DNA of 64,000 nucleotides from UBA3069 sp050633465 (GCA_050633465.1 JBOEGO010000008.1:7866-71865); one strand, 5' to 3'. Positions 1-8,564 are shown, counted from the first letter of the stretch. Made by a program: numbers and translations. The notes: a model not told the origin generated them from the letters alone.

Positions 1-133
1 GCGCGTCCAGTTTTTCATATTCAACCCATGCAGGGTCACAGTTTTCGCGGATGTGTTTCACAACCTTATCCAGCAAGGGGCGCGCCCCTTCGGACATCGC
101 CAGATTGTTCAACTCGTCAGTAGGGTGGGACAT
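1..133 (-). CDS. acyl-CoA dehydrogenase family protein, N-terminal fragment (cut by window edge)
   Basis: Only the first 44 codons are in the window; the reading frame stays open to base 1. The peptide starts MSHPTDELNNLAMSEGARPL and resembles the N-terminal helix of FAD-dependent acyl-CoA dehydrogenases of Rhodobacterales. An AGGA ribosome site lies six bases before the ATG. It follows the enoyl-CoA hydratase on the same strand after about 50 bases, so it is probably the third gene of a beta-oxidation operon. The family call rests on the short N-terminus and on the neighbours. Confidence 0.55.
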   Translation of the reverse strand, partial: MSHPTDELNNLAMSEGARPLLDKVVKHIRENCDPAWVEYEKLDA

Positions 134-164
134 TTCATTTCCTCTCTTGCGTTCGAATTATCTA

Positions 165-180
165 CATACGCCAGCGTATG
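165..180. repeat. perfect inverted repeat CATACGC-N2-GCGTATG
   Basis: A 7-bp perfect palindrome lies in the 50-base gap between the enoyl-CoA hydratase stop and the acyl-CoA dehydrogenase start. It may be a short hairpin at an operon junction or a regulator site. No T-tract follows it on the minus strand, so a simple intrinsic terminator is unlikely. Confidence 0.5.
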
Positions 181-183
181 GAG

Positions 184-957
184 TTAGCGGTTTTTCCATT
201 GCGGTGCGCGTTTTTCGACAAAGGCGGTCACGCCCTCTTTGAAATCCTCGGTTTCGCGCAAATCCATGATCACCTGACGCGAATATTGCAGGCTGGCATG
301 CAGGTTATCCAATTCATCCATCGCGTTCAAAACCCGCTTGGTGGCCTTGATCGCCGATGGTGAAACGGCGGTCAGTTCCGCCGCCTTGGCAAATGCCGCA
401 TCCATCAATTGATCCGGCGCGACCACCTGATTGACGAATCCCAGTTCGCGGCCCTCCTCGGCCATCACATGGCGGCCGGTCAGCATGATATCCACAGCCG
501 GTTTGCGCCCGATCTGGCGGCTTAGCAATTGCACGCCCGATGCGGCGGCGAAAAATCCGACCTTGACCTCGGGCAGGGCAAATTTCGCCGTGTCGGCGGC
601 CAGAATAATGTCGCAGTTCAGCGCCATTTCAAACCCGCCGCCCATGGCAAACCCGTTGACCGCCGCAATCACCGGCTTTTCCAGATCACCGCGCATCGAC
701 AGGCCACCAAACCCGCTGGCGGGCGCTTTGCCCTTGCCGCCCTGCGCGGTGTATTTCAGATCATTGCCCGCGCTGAATGCCTTGCCCGCACCGGTCAGAA
801 TGGCGACCCACAGATCCTCGTCGGCGGCGAAATCGTTCCATACCGCGTCCATTTCATTGTGCATCGGCGCGTGAACCGCGTTGTAAACATCGGGGCGGTT
901 CATGGTCACCAGCAACACATTGCCGCGCTTTTCGGTTGTGACGAATTCATATGACAT
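184..957 (-). CDS. enoyl-CoA hydratase/isomerase (crotonase) family protein
   Basis: A 257-residue crotonase that hydrates trans-2-enoyl-CoA in beta-oxidation. The oxyanion-hole stretches SAGNDLKYT (about residues 62-70) and AMGGGFEMALNCD (104-116) are intact. Both hydratase glutamates are present: E110 in GGGFEM and E130 in LPEVKVG. The length is normal for the family. It starts three bases after the stop of the upstream 3-hydroxyacyl-CoA dehydrogenase, so the two are almost surely co-transcribed. The exact substrate cannot be read from the sequence. Confidence 0.9.
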   Translation of the reverse strand: MSYEFVTTEKRGNVLLVTMNRPDVYNAVHAPMHNEMDAVWNDFAADEDLWVAILTGAGKAFSAGNDLKYTAQGGKGKAPASGFGGLSMRGDLEKPVIAAVNGFAMGGGFEMALNCDIILAADTAKFALPEVKVGFFAAASGVQLLSRQIGRKPAVDIMLTGRHVMAEEGRELGFVNQVVAPDQLMDAAFAKAAELTAVSPSAIKATKRVLNAMDELDNLHASLQYSRQVIMDLRETEDFKEGVTAFVEKRAPQWKNR

Positions 958-960
958 GGG

Positions 961-2277
961 TCAGCCTGCCTTTTCTGCGGTATTGGCGGTTTTCAACCCG
1001 CCCAAATCCAGTTCGGTAAATTTGCCGCCCGATGCGGCCAATTTGCGCAGGGTGTCTGCGGGGGCGAATTCGGGATCATCAGCGCCCAGCTTCTCCATAC
1101 GGTTTAGTATGGTTTGCGCGCCGACCATATCGGCGTAATACATCGGGCCGCCCTTATCGGCGGGCCAGCCGTATCCGTTCAACCAGATCACGTCGATGTC
1201 GGACGGGCGCTGCGCCTTGTTCTCTTCCAGTATGCGCAGCCCTTCGTTGATCATCGGGAAAATACAGATTTCAATGATCTCCTCCGCGTCCATGCTGGCG
1301 GGTTCGGCCCCCGTAATGTCGCGCACGATTTTGGCCGTTACATCCGATGGCGTCGGCGTGCGGCTGGCGTCGTAATCGTAAAACCCCGCGCCGGTTTTCT
1401 GGCCACGCCGATCCATTTCGCACAGCGCGTCACGGATCGGGTTTTGCGTCACCGCACCCTTGGACCAGCCAATATCCAGCCCCGCCAGATCCGACATCTG
1501 ATACGGCCCCATGCGAAACCCGAATGCATTCAACGCCGCATCCACATCCCATGGCATCACACCCTGATACAGCAGCTTGTTCGCCTGCGCCTGACGTGCA
1601 AACAAAATACGGTTGCCGACAAATCCGGGGCAAACCCCGACCAAGGCCGCAATTTTATTGATCTTTTTCGCCAGATCCATCGACGTGGCCACCACATCAT
1701 CCGCCGTATGATCGGCGCGCACGATTTCCAGCAGCTTCATCACATTCGCAGGAGAGAAGAAATGCAGCCCGATCACATCCTGGGGCCGTTTCGTCACCGC
1801 CGCGATGTCATCAATATTTAACGCCGAGGTATTGGTGGCCAGGATCGCCCCCTGCTTCACGATCCGGTCCAGATTGGTGAAAATCTCTTTTTTGATCTCC
1901 ATGTTCTCGAACACCGCTTCGATCACCAGATCGCAATCGGCCAGATCATTCATATCCAGCGTTCCGGTCAAACGCCCCATGCGCGCCTCTACCTCGTCTT
2001 GCGGAAAACGGCCCTTGTCGGCGCTGCGCTGGTAATTGCCGCGCACCACGTTCAGACCCCGCTCCAATGCCTCGGCACGGGTTTCGACGATGGTGACGGG
2101 GTATCCGGCGGTGGCAAAATTCATTGCGATGCCGCCGCCCATGGTGCCCGCGCCGATGATGCCCACCTTGGCAATCGGGCGCAGCGCGGTGCCTGCGGGC
2201 AACCCGTCCACCACCCATGCGTTGCGGCCTGATTGCGCGATGTAATCCGACAATGCCGCCTGTTCTGCGTCCGTCAT
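961..2277 (-). CDS. 3-hydroxyacyl-CoA dehydrogenase (NAD-dependent)
   Basis: Oxidises L-3-hydroxyacyl-CoA to 3-ketoacyl-CoA. The N-terminal Rossmann fold has GAGTMGGGIAMNFATAGYPV near residue 42. The catalytic His lies in VIGLHFFSPANVMK. Two 3HCDH C-terminal segments follow, the second around LNGYGWPADKGGPMYYAD. At about 438 residues it lacks the N-terminal crotonase half of FadB-type fusions, and the next gene supplies that activity. The ATG at 2277 is preferred over a TTG six bases upstream because GGGGAA lies about seven bases before it. It is the first gene of the leftward operon and its upstream region carries the TetR-type palindrome. Confidence 0.9.
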   Translation of the reverse strand: MTDAEQAALSDYIAQSGRNAWVVDGLPAGTALRPIAKVGIIGAGTMGGGIAMNFATAGYPVTIVETRAEALERGLNVVRGNYQRSADKGRFPQDEVEARMGRLTGTLDMNDLADCDLVIEAVFENMEIKKEIFTNLDRIVKQGAILATNTSALNIDDIAAVTKRPQDVIGLHFFSPANVMKLLEIVRADHTADDVVATSMDLAKKINKIAALVGVCPGFVGNRILFARQAQANKLLYQGVMPWDVDAALNAFGFRMGPYQMSDLAGLDIGWSKGAVTQNPIRDALCEMDRRGQKTGAGFYDYDASRTPTPSDVTAKIVRDITGAEPASMDAEEIIEICIFPMINEGLRILEENKAQRPSDIDVIWLNGYGWPADKGGPMYYADMVGAQTILNRMEKLGADDPEFAPADTLRKLAASGGKFTELDLGGLKTANTAEKAG

Positions 2278-2443
2278 TTGCAATTCCCCAATCCTGAATA
2301 TTTATTTGGCAATCCGGTGCCATGGCCCGCGCGCGATCCACCAGCCGCAGGGCAACGCCCCTGCGATTCCTTTTGGCAGAACCTGATAAACCTGTCTGAA
2401 ATCACGGTTTTCCGGCCTCCCCTCCGGTCACGTTTGGCGTATC

Positions 2444-2457
2444 CTGACACCTGTCAG
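2444..2457. promoter_or_regulatory. candidate TetR operator CTGACA-CC-TGTCAG
   Basis: A perfect 6-bp inverted repeat with a 2-bp spacer lies in the 258-base gap between the TetR stop and the 3-hydroxyacyl-CoA dehydrogenase start. The same arms recur at 3312-3325 in the other promoter region next to the TetR gene. I see no gene or RNA in the rest of this gap. The regulator-operator link is inferred from this symmetry. Confidence 0.6.
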
Positions 2458-2535
2458 CCGCAGAATAAGGGCCTAATCACCCCAAGGTCAATACTTGCGG
2501 AATATTGTTTCGCAGCGCGGCAGGCCACCGCCACG

Positions 2536-3195
2536 TCACCCCCGCCCGCCCAACATCTCGCGGGCCATCGCCGCCGCGCCCGCCGCCACACTGCGGATCA
2601 CCCGCTCTTGCGGCACATCCCCGATCAGCCAGTCGCGCATCGGCCCGAACGCCGCCAAAAAGATCAACATATTGGCCAGCAGTTCAACCTCTGCTGCGCC
2701 ATCATCCGGCCCCGCACGTTTGCGCAATTGATCCGATAAGGCCTTGATTAATGCCAGATCATGCGCCCGCATGGCGCGGCGATCCTCCTCCAGCAAATGC
2801 GGGACCGACCGATAGACCAGCACCGTGCCCTTGCGCTTCTTGTCCCATGACTCGCGAAAATATCGCGTAAAAACCTCCTCCAGCGACAGGCTCTCGTCGG
2901 CCAGCAAATCGGGCAGTGACACCACATCGCGCCGGAACCACAGCTGGTTCAACAGCCGCCGCAGGATATCATTCTTATTGGCGATATAATCGTAAATACT
3001 GGCCTGATTGACGCCGGAGCCTGCGCAAATGTCGCGGATTGTGGTGGCCGCAAACCCCTTTTCCAGAAACAGTTCCAGCGCCGCATCGCATATCTGCTCG
3101 CGCCGCGACGCCACCAGCGTTTCGTTCTGAACACTGGTGATGCGGGCCTCTTGCAGGCGCGCACCCTGATCGGGTTTTTTCCCATCTGTCGGCAA
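2536..3195 (-). CDS. TetR/AcrR family transcriptional regulator
   Basis: A 219-residue regulator. The N-terminal HTH spans about residues 33-78 (SRREQICDAALELF, then ATTIRDICAGSGVNQASIYDYIANKNDIL). The C-terminal ligand domain is helical and has no clear signature. The start codon is TTG, supported by a strong AAGGGGAG ribosome site seven bases upstream; there is no in-frame ATG nearby. It lies between two acyl-CoA operons whose promoter regions share one palindrome, which points to a FadR/PsrA-like repressor that senses an acyl-CoA. That role is inferred. Confidence 0.85.
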   Translation of the reverse strand: MPTDGKKPDQGARLQEARITSVQNETLVASRREQICDAALELFLEKGFAATTIRDICAGSGVNQASIYDYIANKNDILRRLLNQLWFRRDVVSLPDLLADESLSLEEVFTRYFRESWDKKRKGTVLVYRSVPHLLEEDRRAMRAHDLALIKALSDQLRKRAGPDDGAAEVELLANMLIFLAAFGPMRDWLIGDVPQERVIRSVAAGAAAMAREMLGGRG

Positions 3196-3284
3196 CCGCT
3201 TCTCCCCTTTGGCACCCGCTCAACCACTGGCCTGAACTCTGCCCCCCTGCAAGGGAACGGCACGTCACATCCCCCGCAGGGCGC

Positions 3285-3313
3285 TTGACCGGTTCACGGG
3301 GCGACCATAACCT
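3285..3313 (+). promoter_or_regulatory. candidate sigma-70 promoter of the carboxylase operon
   Basis: TTGACC at 3285-3290 is followed by CATAAC (15-bp spacing) or TAACCT (17-bp spacing). The putative -10 abuts or overlaps the palindrome at 3312-3325, a layout typical of repression by steric block. Confidence 0.4.
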
Positions 3314-3325
3314 GACAACTGTCAG
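3312..3325. promoter_or_regulatory. candidate TetR operator CTGACA-AC-TGTCAG
   Basis: A perfect 6-bp inverted repeat with arms identical to the site at 2444-2457. It lies between the divergently transcribed TetR gene and the carboxylase operon, next to the predicted -10, so it could control both genes. Confidence 0.6.
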
Positions 3326-3346
3326 CATGCCAAGGGGAGAGGGCCA

Positions 3347-3391
3347 ATGCAACATTCCGACCCGCGCCAACGCATCGGCGCGCGCCCATGA
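3347..3391 (+). CDS. possible 14-codon leader peptide, ATGA-coupled to the carboxylase
   Basis: The short frame encodes MQHSDPRQRIGARP and stops with TGA inside the ATGA that holds the carboxylase start. A strong AAGGGGAGAGGG ribosome site precedes it, whereas the carboxylase ATG has no recognisable site of its own. This pattern suggests translational coupling. The peptide resembles nothing I know. It could also be an incidental frame with the SD serving the long gene at a distance. Confidence 0.4.
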   Translation: MQHSDPRQRIGARP

Positions 3392-6300
3392 CGATGCAGA
3401 AACTGCTGATCGCCAATCGCGGCGAAATCGCCCTGCGCATTGCGCGCACCGCCGCCGATCTGGGGCTGGAATGCGTCGCCATCGCACCGCGTGACGATTG
3501 CGAAAGCCTGCATATCCGCCGCGCTACGCAACATATCGAACTGCCCGGCGCAGGCGCGGCCGCCTATTTGAACGGCGATGCCGTGATCAAGGCCGCAATC
3601 GACAGCGGCGCCGATGCCATCCACCCCGGATACGGCTTTCTGGCCGAAAATGCCGGTTTTGCCGCCGCCGTGGAACAGGCCGGATTAACCTTTGTCGGCC
3701 CCACGCCCGAAACGCTGGCCCTGTTCGGTGACAAACTGACAGCCAAGGCCCGCGCCGCCGATCTGGGCGTGCCTTGCCTTACGGGCAGCACCAATGCCAC
3801 CCTTGCCGATGCCAGCGCATTCTTCGCCTCTCTGCCCCCCGGCACCGCCATGTTGATCAAGGCCGTGGCAGGCGGCGGCGGGCGCGGAATGCGCGTGGTG
3901 CATGACGCCGCCACCCTGCCCGACGCCTATGCCCGCTGCCAATCCGAAGCCGCCGCCGCATTCGGCGATGCTTCGGTTTATGTCGAACGGTTCCTGCCCG
4001 ACGCACGCCATATCGAGGTGCAGATTCTGGGCGATGGCGCAGGCCGCTGCATCGCCCTTGGCGAACGCGAATGCACCCTGCAACGCCGCCACCAGAAACT
4101 GGTGGAAATCGCCCCCTCGCCCAGCCTGACAGCACCGCAACGCGACACCCTGACCGGCCATGCGCTGACCCTTGCCAACAGCGCCGCTTACCGTTCGCTC
4201 GGCACCTTTGAATTCCTGTTTTGCGACAATGAACCCGACGGCGAGAACATGTTTTTCATCGAGGCAAACCCACGCATTCAGGTCGAACATACCGTAACCG
4301 AAGAGGTGTTCAGCCAGGACCTTGTCGCCCTGCAATTGCGCCTGTCCATGGGGCAATCCATGGCGCAGATCCTGCCGCAAACCCCAATGCCACAAGGCCA
4401 CGCCGTGCAAATCCGCATCAACATGGAAACCATGGATGCCACGGCACAGGCCACCCCCGCAGGCGGGCAGATCGGCATCTATGAACCACCCTCGGGTGCG
4501 GGCATCCGTGTGGATGGCATGGGCTATGCGGGCTATCGCACCTCGCCCCGTTATGACAGCCTGCTGGCGAAACTGATCACCTATAACCGCCACGGCACCT
4601 ATGGCGCCACCATGGCCAAAGCGGCCCGCGCATTGGGCGAATTCCGCGTCACCGGGGTTGATACAAATATCGCGTGGTTGCGCGCGCTTCTGGCCCGCCC
4701 CGAACTGGCCAGCAACACCATTGATACACGGTTTGTCGAAACCCACGCGGGCGCGATTTTCGACGCCATGCTACCCGATGCTGACGGCACGGATACCGCC
4801 AGCGACACCCCCGCCGACGCTGCGGCGCAGGCCGTAATCCCCGCTGGCTCTACCGCCGTTGCCATGCCGATGCAGGCCACCGTGGTCAGCGCCCTGACCA
4901 CAGGCGACACCGTGACCAAAGGCGCGCAAATCGCCGTGATCGAGGCAATGAAAATGGAGCATGTGATCACCGCGCCCCTGTCCGGCACCGTCACCGCGCA
5001 TTTCGCCACCACGGGCGATACCCTGATGCAAAACGCGCCAATTCTGGCGATTGAACCCGGTGATACCGCCACCACGGCCAGCGAAAACAGCGCCGATATT
5101 AACCTTGATTACATCCGCCCCGATCTGGCCGAGCTATCAACCCGCCGCGCCTTTACCCTGGATGAAAACCGCCCGCAGGCCGTGGAAAAACGCCACAAAC
5201 GCGGCCAGCAAACCGCGCGCGAAAATCTGGATCAGGTCTGTGATGCGGGATCATTTGTGGAATACGGCGCATTCGCCGTGGCCGCCCAACGCCAGCGCCG
5301 CAGTATGGACGATCTGGTGGAAAACACCTCGGGCGACGGGATGCTGACGGGGCTGGGCACGGTCAATGCCGATCAATTCGCCGATGCCCGATGCGCCTTT
5401 GCAATCGGGGATTACACCGTGCTGGCGGGCACGCAGGGGCAACGCCACCACCGCAAACTTGACCGCATCCTGCACACTGCGGGCGATTGGAATATCCCGC
5501 TGGTGTTCTTTGCCGAAGGCGGCGGCGGCAGGCCGGGCGATACCGAAAAGTCCACCTATTCCGGCGTCGCAAACCGCACGTTCGCGCAATTCGCCAGCCT
5601 CAGCGGGCAGGTGCCGATGGTGGGGGTGGTATCGGGGCGCTGTTTCGCGGGCAATGCCGCGCTTTTGGGCTGTTGCGATGTGATCATCGCAACCGAATCC
5701 AGCAATATCGGCATGGCCGGTCCCGCCATGATCGAAGGCGGCGGATTGGGCATCTACACCCCCGAACAGATCGGCCCGATTGACAGCCAGTCGGCCAATG
5801 GCGTGGTCGATATCCGCGTGCGCAACGAGGCAGAGGCCTGTGCCATCGCGCGTAAATACTTGTCGTATTTTCAAGGGGATACCACCGGATGGCAGGCGCC
5901 CGATCCGCGCGAGTTGCGCCATGTGGTGCCGGAAAACCGGCTGCGGGTCTATGATATGCGCCGCGCCCTTCACGGCATCGCCGACAAGGATTCCACGCTG
6001 GAATTGCGCGCCGAATTCGGGCTGGGCATCCTCACCGCCTTTATCCGGATCGAGGGCAAACCATTTGGCGTGATCGCCAACAACCCCCGCCACCTGGGCG
6101 GCGCGATTGATGCCCCCGCCGCGGACAAGGCCAGTCGGTTTATGCAGCTCTGTGATGCCTTTGACATCCCGCTGATTTCGCTGTGCGATTCCCCCGGTTT
6201 CATGGTCGGACCAGAGGCCGAGAAAACCGCGCTGGTGCGCCATGCCTGCCGCATGTTTGTCACCGCACGGTCGTTAACCGTGCCGCTGTTCGGCGTGGTT

Positions 6301-6717
6301 TTGCGCAAATGCTACGGGTTGGGTGCGATGGGGATGATCGGCGGCGGCACCTATAACAACGCCTTTACCGTGGCATGGCCGACGGGCGAATTCGGCCCCA
6401 TGGGGCTAGAGGGTGCAGTGACGCTGGGCTATCGCCGCGAACTGGATGCGATCTCTGATCCGGTCGCGAAAAAGGCGCTCTATGACCGTTTGCTGGGTGA
6501 ATATTACCAACAGGGCAAGGCCATATCGGTGGCGCAAACGCTGGAAATCGACGCGGTGATTGATCCGGTGGACACCCGCAAATGGGTGCTGGCGGGGCTG
6601 CGCTCTACCACGCCACAGGGCAGCGCCCCGGCCACGGGCGGCAAAGGCCCGCAGGCCACGGGCGGCAAACGCCCACAGGGCACGGGCGGCAAACGCCCGA
6701 TGGTCGACCCGTGGTAA
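3388..6717 (+). CDS. single-chain biotin-dependent acyl-CoA carboxylase (BC-BCCP-CT fusion)
   Basis: One 1109-residue polypeptide carries all parts of an acetyl/propionyl-type CoA carboxylase. Biotin carboxylase spans about residues 1-450, from KLLIANRGEIALRIA, with the glycine-rich ATP-grasp loop AGGGGRGMRVV and FIEANPRIQVEHTVTE. The biotinyl domain spans about 490-560 with EAMKMEHVI, biotinylated Lys being K522. A carboxyltransferase with both crotonase-like halves spans about 580-1080 (VSGRCFAGNAALLGCCD; DSPGFMVGPEAEK). These activities are more often split between two or three proteins. The C-terminus carries a small repeat before KRPMVDPW. The substrate is unknown; the flanking crotonase and TetR control point to catabolism rather than lipid synthesis. 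Confidence 0.85.
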   Translation: MTMQKLLIANRGEIALRIARTAADLGLECVAIAPRDDCESLHIRRATQHIELPGAGAAAYLNGDAVIKAAIDSGADAIHPGYGFLAENAGFAAAVEQAGLTFVGPTPETLALFGDKLTAKARAADLGVPCLTGSTNATLADASAFFASLPPGTAMLIKAVAGGGGRGMRVVHDAATLPDAYARCQSEAAAAFGDASVYVERFLPDARHIEVQILGDGAGRCIALGERECTLQRRHQKLVEIAPSPSLTAPQRDTLTGHALTLANSAAYRSLGTFEFLFCDNEPDGENMFFIEANPRIQVEHTVTEEVFSQDLVALQLRLSMGQSMAQILPQTPMPQGHAVQIRINMETMDATAQATPAGGQIGIYEPPSGAGIRVDGMGYAGYRTSPRYDSLLAKLITYNRHGTYGATMAKAARALGEFRVTGVDTNIAWLRALLARPELASNTIDTRFVETHAGAIFDAMLPDADGTDTASDTPADAAAQAVIPAGSTAVAMPMQATVVSALTTGDTVTKGAQIAVIEAMKMEHVITAPLSGTVTAHFATTGDTLMQNAPILAIEPGDTATTASENSADINLDYIRPDLAELSTRRAFTLDENRPQAVEKRHKRGQQTARENLDQVCDAGSFVEYGAFAVAAQRQRRSMDDLVENTSGDGMLTGLGTVNADQFADARCAFAIGDYTVLAGTQGQRHHRKLDRILHTAGDWNIPLVFFAEGGGGRPGDTEKSTYSGVANRTFAQFASLSGQVPMVGVVSGRCFAGNAALLGCCDVIIATESSNIGMAGPAMIEGGGLGIYTPEQIGPIDSQSANGVVDIRVRNEAEACAIARKYLSYFQGDTTGWQAPDPRELRHVVPENRLRVYDMRRALHGIADKDSTLELRAEFGLGILTAFIRIEGKPFGVIANNPRHLGGAIDAPAADKASRFMQLCDAFDIPLISLCDSPGFMVGPEAEKTALVRHACRMFVTARSLTVPLFGVVLRKCYGLGAMGMIGGGTYNNAFTVAWPTGEFGPMGLEGAVTLGYRRELDAISDPVAKKALYDRLLGEYYQQGKAISVAQTLEIDAVIDPVDTRKWVLAGLRSTTPQGSAPATGGKGPQATGGKRPQGTGGKRPMVDPW
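6631..6702 (+). repeat. three tandem 24-bp units encoding ATGGK(G/R)P(Q/M)
   Basis: Units at 6631-6654, 6655-6678 and 6679-6702 differ by only a few bases and encode ATGGKGPQ, ATGGKRPQ and GTGGKRPM. They sit just before the conserved-looking end VDPW of the carboxylase and add a basic, glycine-rich tail. In-frame slippage or unequal crossing-over is the likely origin. Confidence 0.9.
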
Positions 6718-6753
6718 CAACCCGCCCCCTCATTAGAAACAAAGGAAAATAAA

Positions 6754-7548
6754 ATGACCGATGAATTGCTGATCGAACAGGCCGATGGCCTGCTGACCCT
6801 GACCATGAACCGCCCTGAGCGGCGCAACGCCTTTACCCCCGCTATGGTCACGCTGATGCGCGATGTGCTTGCCAATGCCGCCGCCGACCCATCGGTGCGC
6901 GCCGTGATGCTGACGGGTGCGGGCGGGCATTTCTGCGCCGGTGGCGATGTTAAGGCCATGAACGAAGGCGCGGGGCTGGACCTGTCATATGGCGAACGCC
7001 AGCACCGCCTTCGCGACCGCATGGCGGTGTCCGCCTATCTGCACGACATGCCCAAACCCACCATCGCCGCGATTGATGGCGCGGCGGCGGGCGCGGGCCT
7101 GTCCATCGCGCTGGCCTGCGACATCCGCATCTGCGCCGACAACAGCAAACTGACCACCGCATTCGCCAAGGTCGGCCTGTCGGGCGATTTCGGCGGCACC
7201 TATTTCCTGACGCAAATCCTGGGCGCGGGCCGTGCGCGCGAACTTTACCTGACCTCTCCGGTCCTGTCAGGCAGCGAAGCCGCCGCAATCGGCCTTGTGT
7301 CCCGCGCCGTCCCTGCGGGCAGCGTGCAGGACACTGCCCGCGCACTGGCGCAATCGCTGGCCGCTGGTCCCACCCTGACACTGGGCCGGATCAAACAAAA
7401 CATCGCCATGGCCGAAAGCGGCGCATCGCTGGCGACCTGTCTGGACAACGAGGCGCGCAACCACATGGCATCGACCATTACCAATGACCACCAAGAGGCC
7501 GCAGCCGCGTTCGTCGAAAAACGCCAACCCCGTTTTACGGCCAGCTAG
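6754..7548 (+). CDS. enoyl-CoA hydratase/isomerase family protein (isomerase-like active site)
   Basis: A 264-residue crotonase with the oxyanion elements HFCAGGDVKAMN and DGAAAGAGLSIALACD. The two hydratase glutamates appear to be replaced (S117 and K139 at the aligned places). D145 in GLSGDFGG matches the acidic residue used by PaaG/Dci-type enoyl-CoA isomerases, so isomerase or another crotonase reaction is more likely than simple hydration. A good AAAGGA site precedes the ATG. It lies 36 bases after the carboxylase and is probably co-transcribed. Confidence 0.8.
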   Translation: MTDELLIEQADGLLTLTMNRPERRNAFTPAMVTLMRDVLANAAADPSVRAVMLTGAGGHFCAGGDVKAMNEGAGLDLSYGERQHRLRDRMAVSAYLHDMPKPTIAAIDGAAAGAGLSIALACDIRICADNSKLTTAFAKVGLSGDFGGTYFLTQILGAGRARELYLTSPVLSGSEAAAIGLVSRAVPAGSVQDTARALAQSLAAGPTLTLGRIKQNIAMAESGASLATCLDNEARNHMASTITNDHQEAAAAFVEKRQPRFTAS

Positions 7549-7574
7549 GGCGCGCAGCAAAAAGGGAACCCGAA

Positions 7575-8498
7575 ATGGACCACCAACCGGAATTCACCAC
7601 CATCTGCACCGGCCTGCAATTCCCCGAAGGCCCGATTGCCATGGCTGACGGCTCGGTCATTCTGGTCGAAATCCAGCGCCAGACCCTGACCCGCATCACC
7701 CCCGATGGCACCCGCACAACCATCGCCGAACTGCCCGGCGGCCCCAATGGCGCGGCCATCGGGCCGGATGGGGCGGTTTATGTCTGTAACAACGGCGGGT
7801 TCGAATTTCACCAAAAGGGCGGCATCAATCACCCCGGCCATAAGGGCGCGCACTATACGGGCGGGTCGATCCAGCGGGTCGATCTGTCCAGCGGCGCGGT
7901 GACCACCCTATATACCGAATGCGACGGGCACCCCCTGCGCGGCCCCAATGATATCGTGTTTGATGCCCAGGGCGGGTTCTATTTCACCGATCTGGGCAAA
8001 ACCACCCGCGACCATATCGAACATGGCGCGTTCTATTATGCCCGCCCCGATGGCAGCCATATCAACCGCGTGTTCGGCCCGATGCTGACCCCGAACGGCA
8101 TTGGCCTGTCGCCGGGGGGCGACACCGTATATGTTGCCGAAACCCGCACGGGGCGCGTCTGGGGCCATGACATCGTGGAACCCGGCGTGGTGCAGCGCCC
8201 CACGGGCCTGATGCCGGGGCGGTTGCTGACCACCCTGCCCGATTATCAACTGCTCGACAGTCTGGCCATGCAGGCCGATGGCCGCGTTTGTGTCGCCACC
8301 CTGATCCGTGGCGGTATTTCGATTGTCGCAGAGGATCACAGCGTCGAATATATCCAGCTGCCCGATGACCCCTATATCACCAATATTTGTTTCGGCGGTC
8401 CGGATATGCGCGACGCATGGATCACCGGATCAGGCACCGGAACCCTGTTCCACGGCCGCTGGCCCTATGCCGGATTGCGCCTGAATTTCAACGGCTGA
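7575..8498 (+). CDS. SMP-30/gluconolactonase/LRE family protein
   Basis: A 307-residue six-bladed beta-propeller of the SMP-30/gluconolactonase family, metal-dependent lactone or ester hydrolases. The N-terminal metal-ligand motif FPEGPIAMADGSV lies near residue 16. Other family marks are GGPNGAAIGPDGAVYVCNNGG, GPNDIVFDAQGGFYFTD and LTPNGIGLSPGGDTVYVAE. There is no signal peptide, so it should be cytosolic. AAGGGAA precedes the ATG. It ends the carboxylase operon and may open a lactone made in the same pathway, which is an inference from position. Confidence 0.8.
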   Translation: MDHQPEFTTICTGLQFPEGPIAMADGSVILVEIQRQTLTRITPDGTRTTIAELPGGPNGAAIGPDGAVYVCNNGGFEFHQKGGINHPGHKGAHYTGGSIQRVDLSSGAVTTLYTECDGHPLRGPNDIVFDAQGGFYFTDLGKTTRDHIEHGAFYYARPDGSHINRVFGPMLTPNGIGLSPGGDTVYVAETRTGRVWGHDIVEPGVVQRPTGLMPGRLLTTLPDYQLLDSLAMQADGRVCVATLIRGGISIVAEDHSVEYIQLPDDPYITNICFGGPDMRDAWITGSGTGTLFHGRWPYAGLRLNFNG

Positions 8499-8514
8499 AC
8501 CGGGGCTGAACCGG
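8493..8514. repeat. tandem 11-bp repeat GGCTGAACCGG
   Basis: Two exact copies (8493-8503 and 8504-8514) span the stop codon of the SMP-30 gene. It is probably a slippage product without a coding effect. Confidence 0.8.
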
Positions 8515-8564
8515 TGTCGCGCAACAACGCCCCCCTGCCCGGCAAACCTGAACAGCGCCCATGA

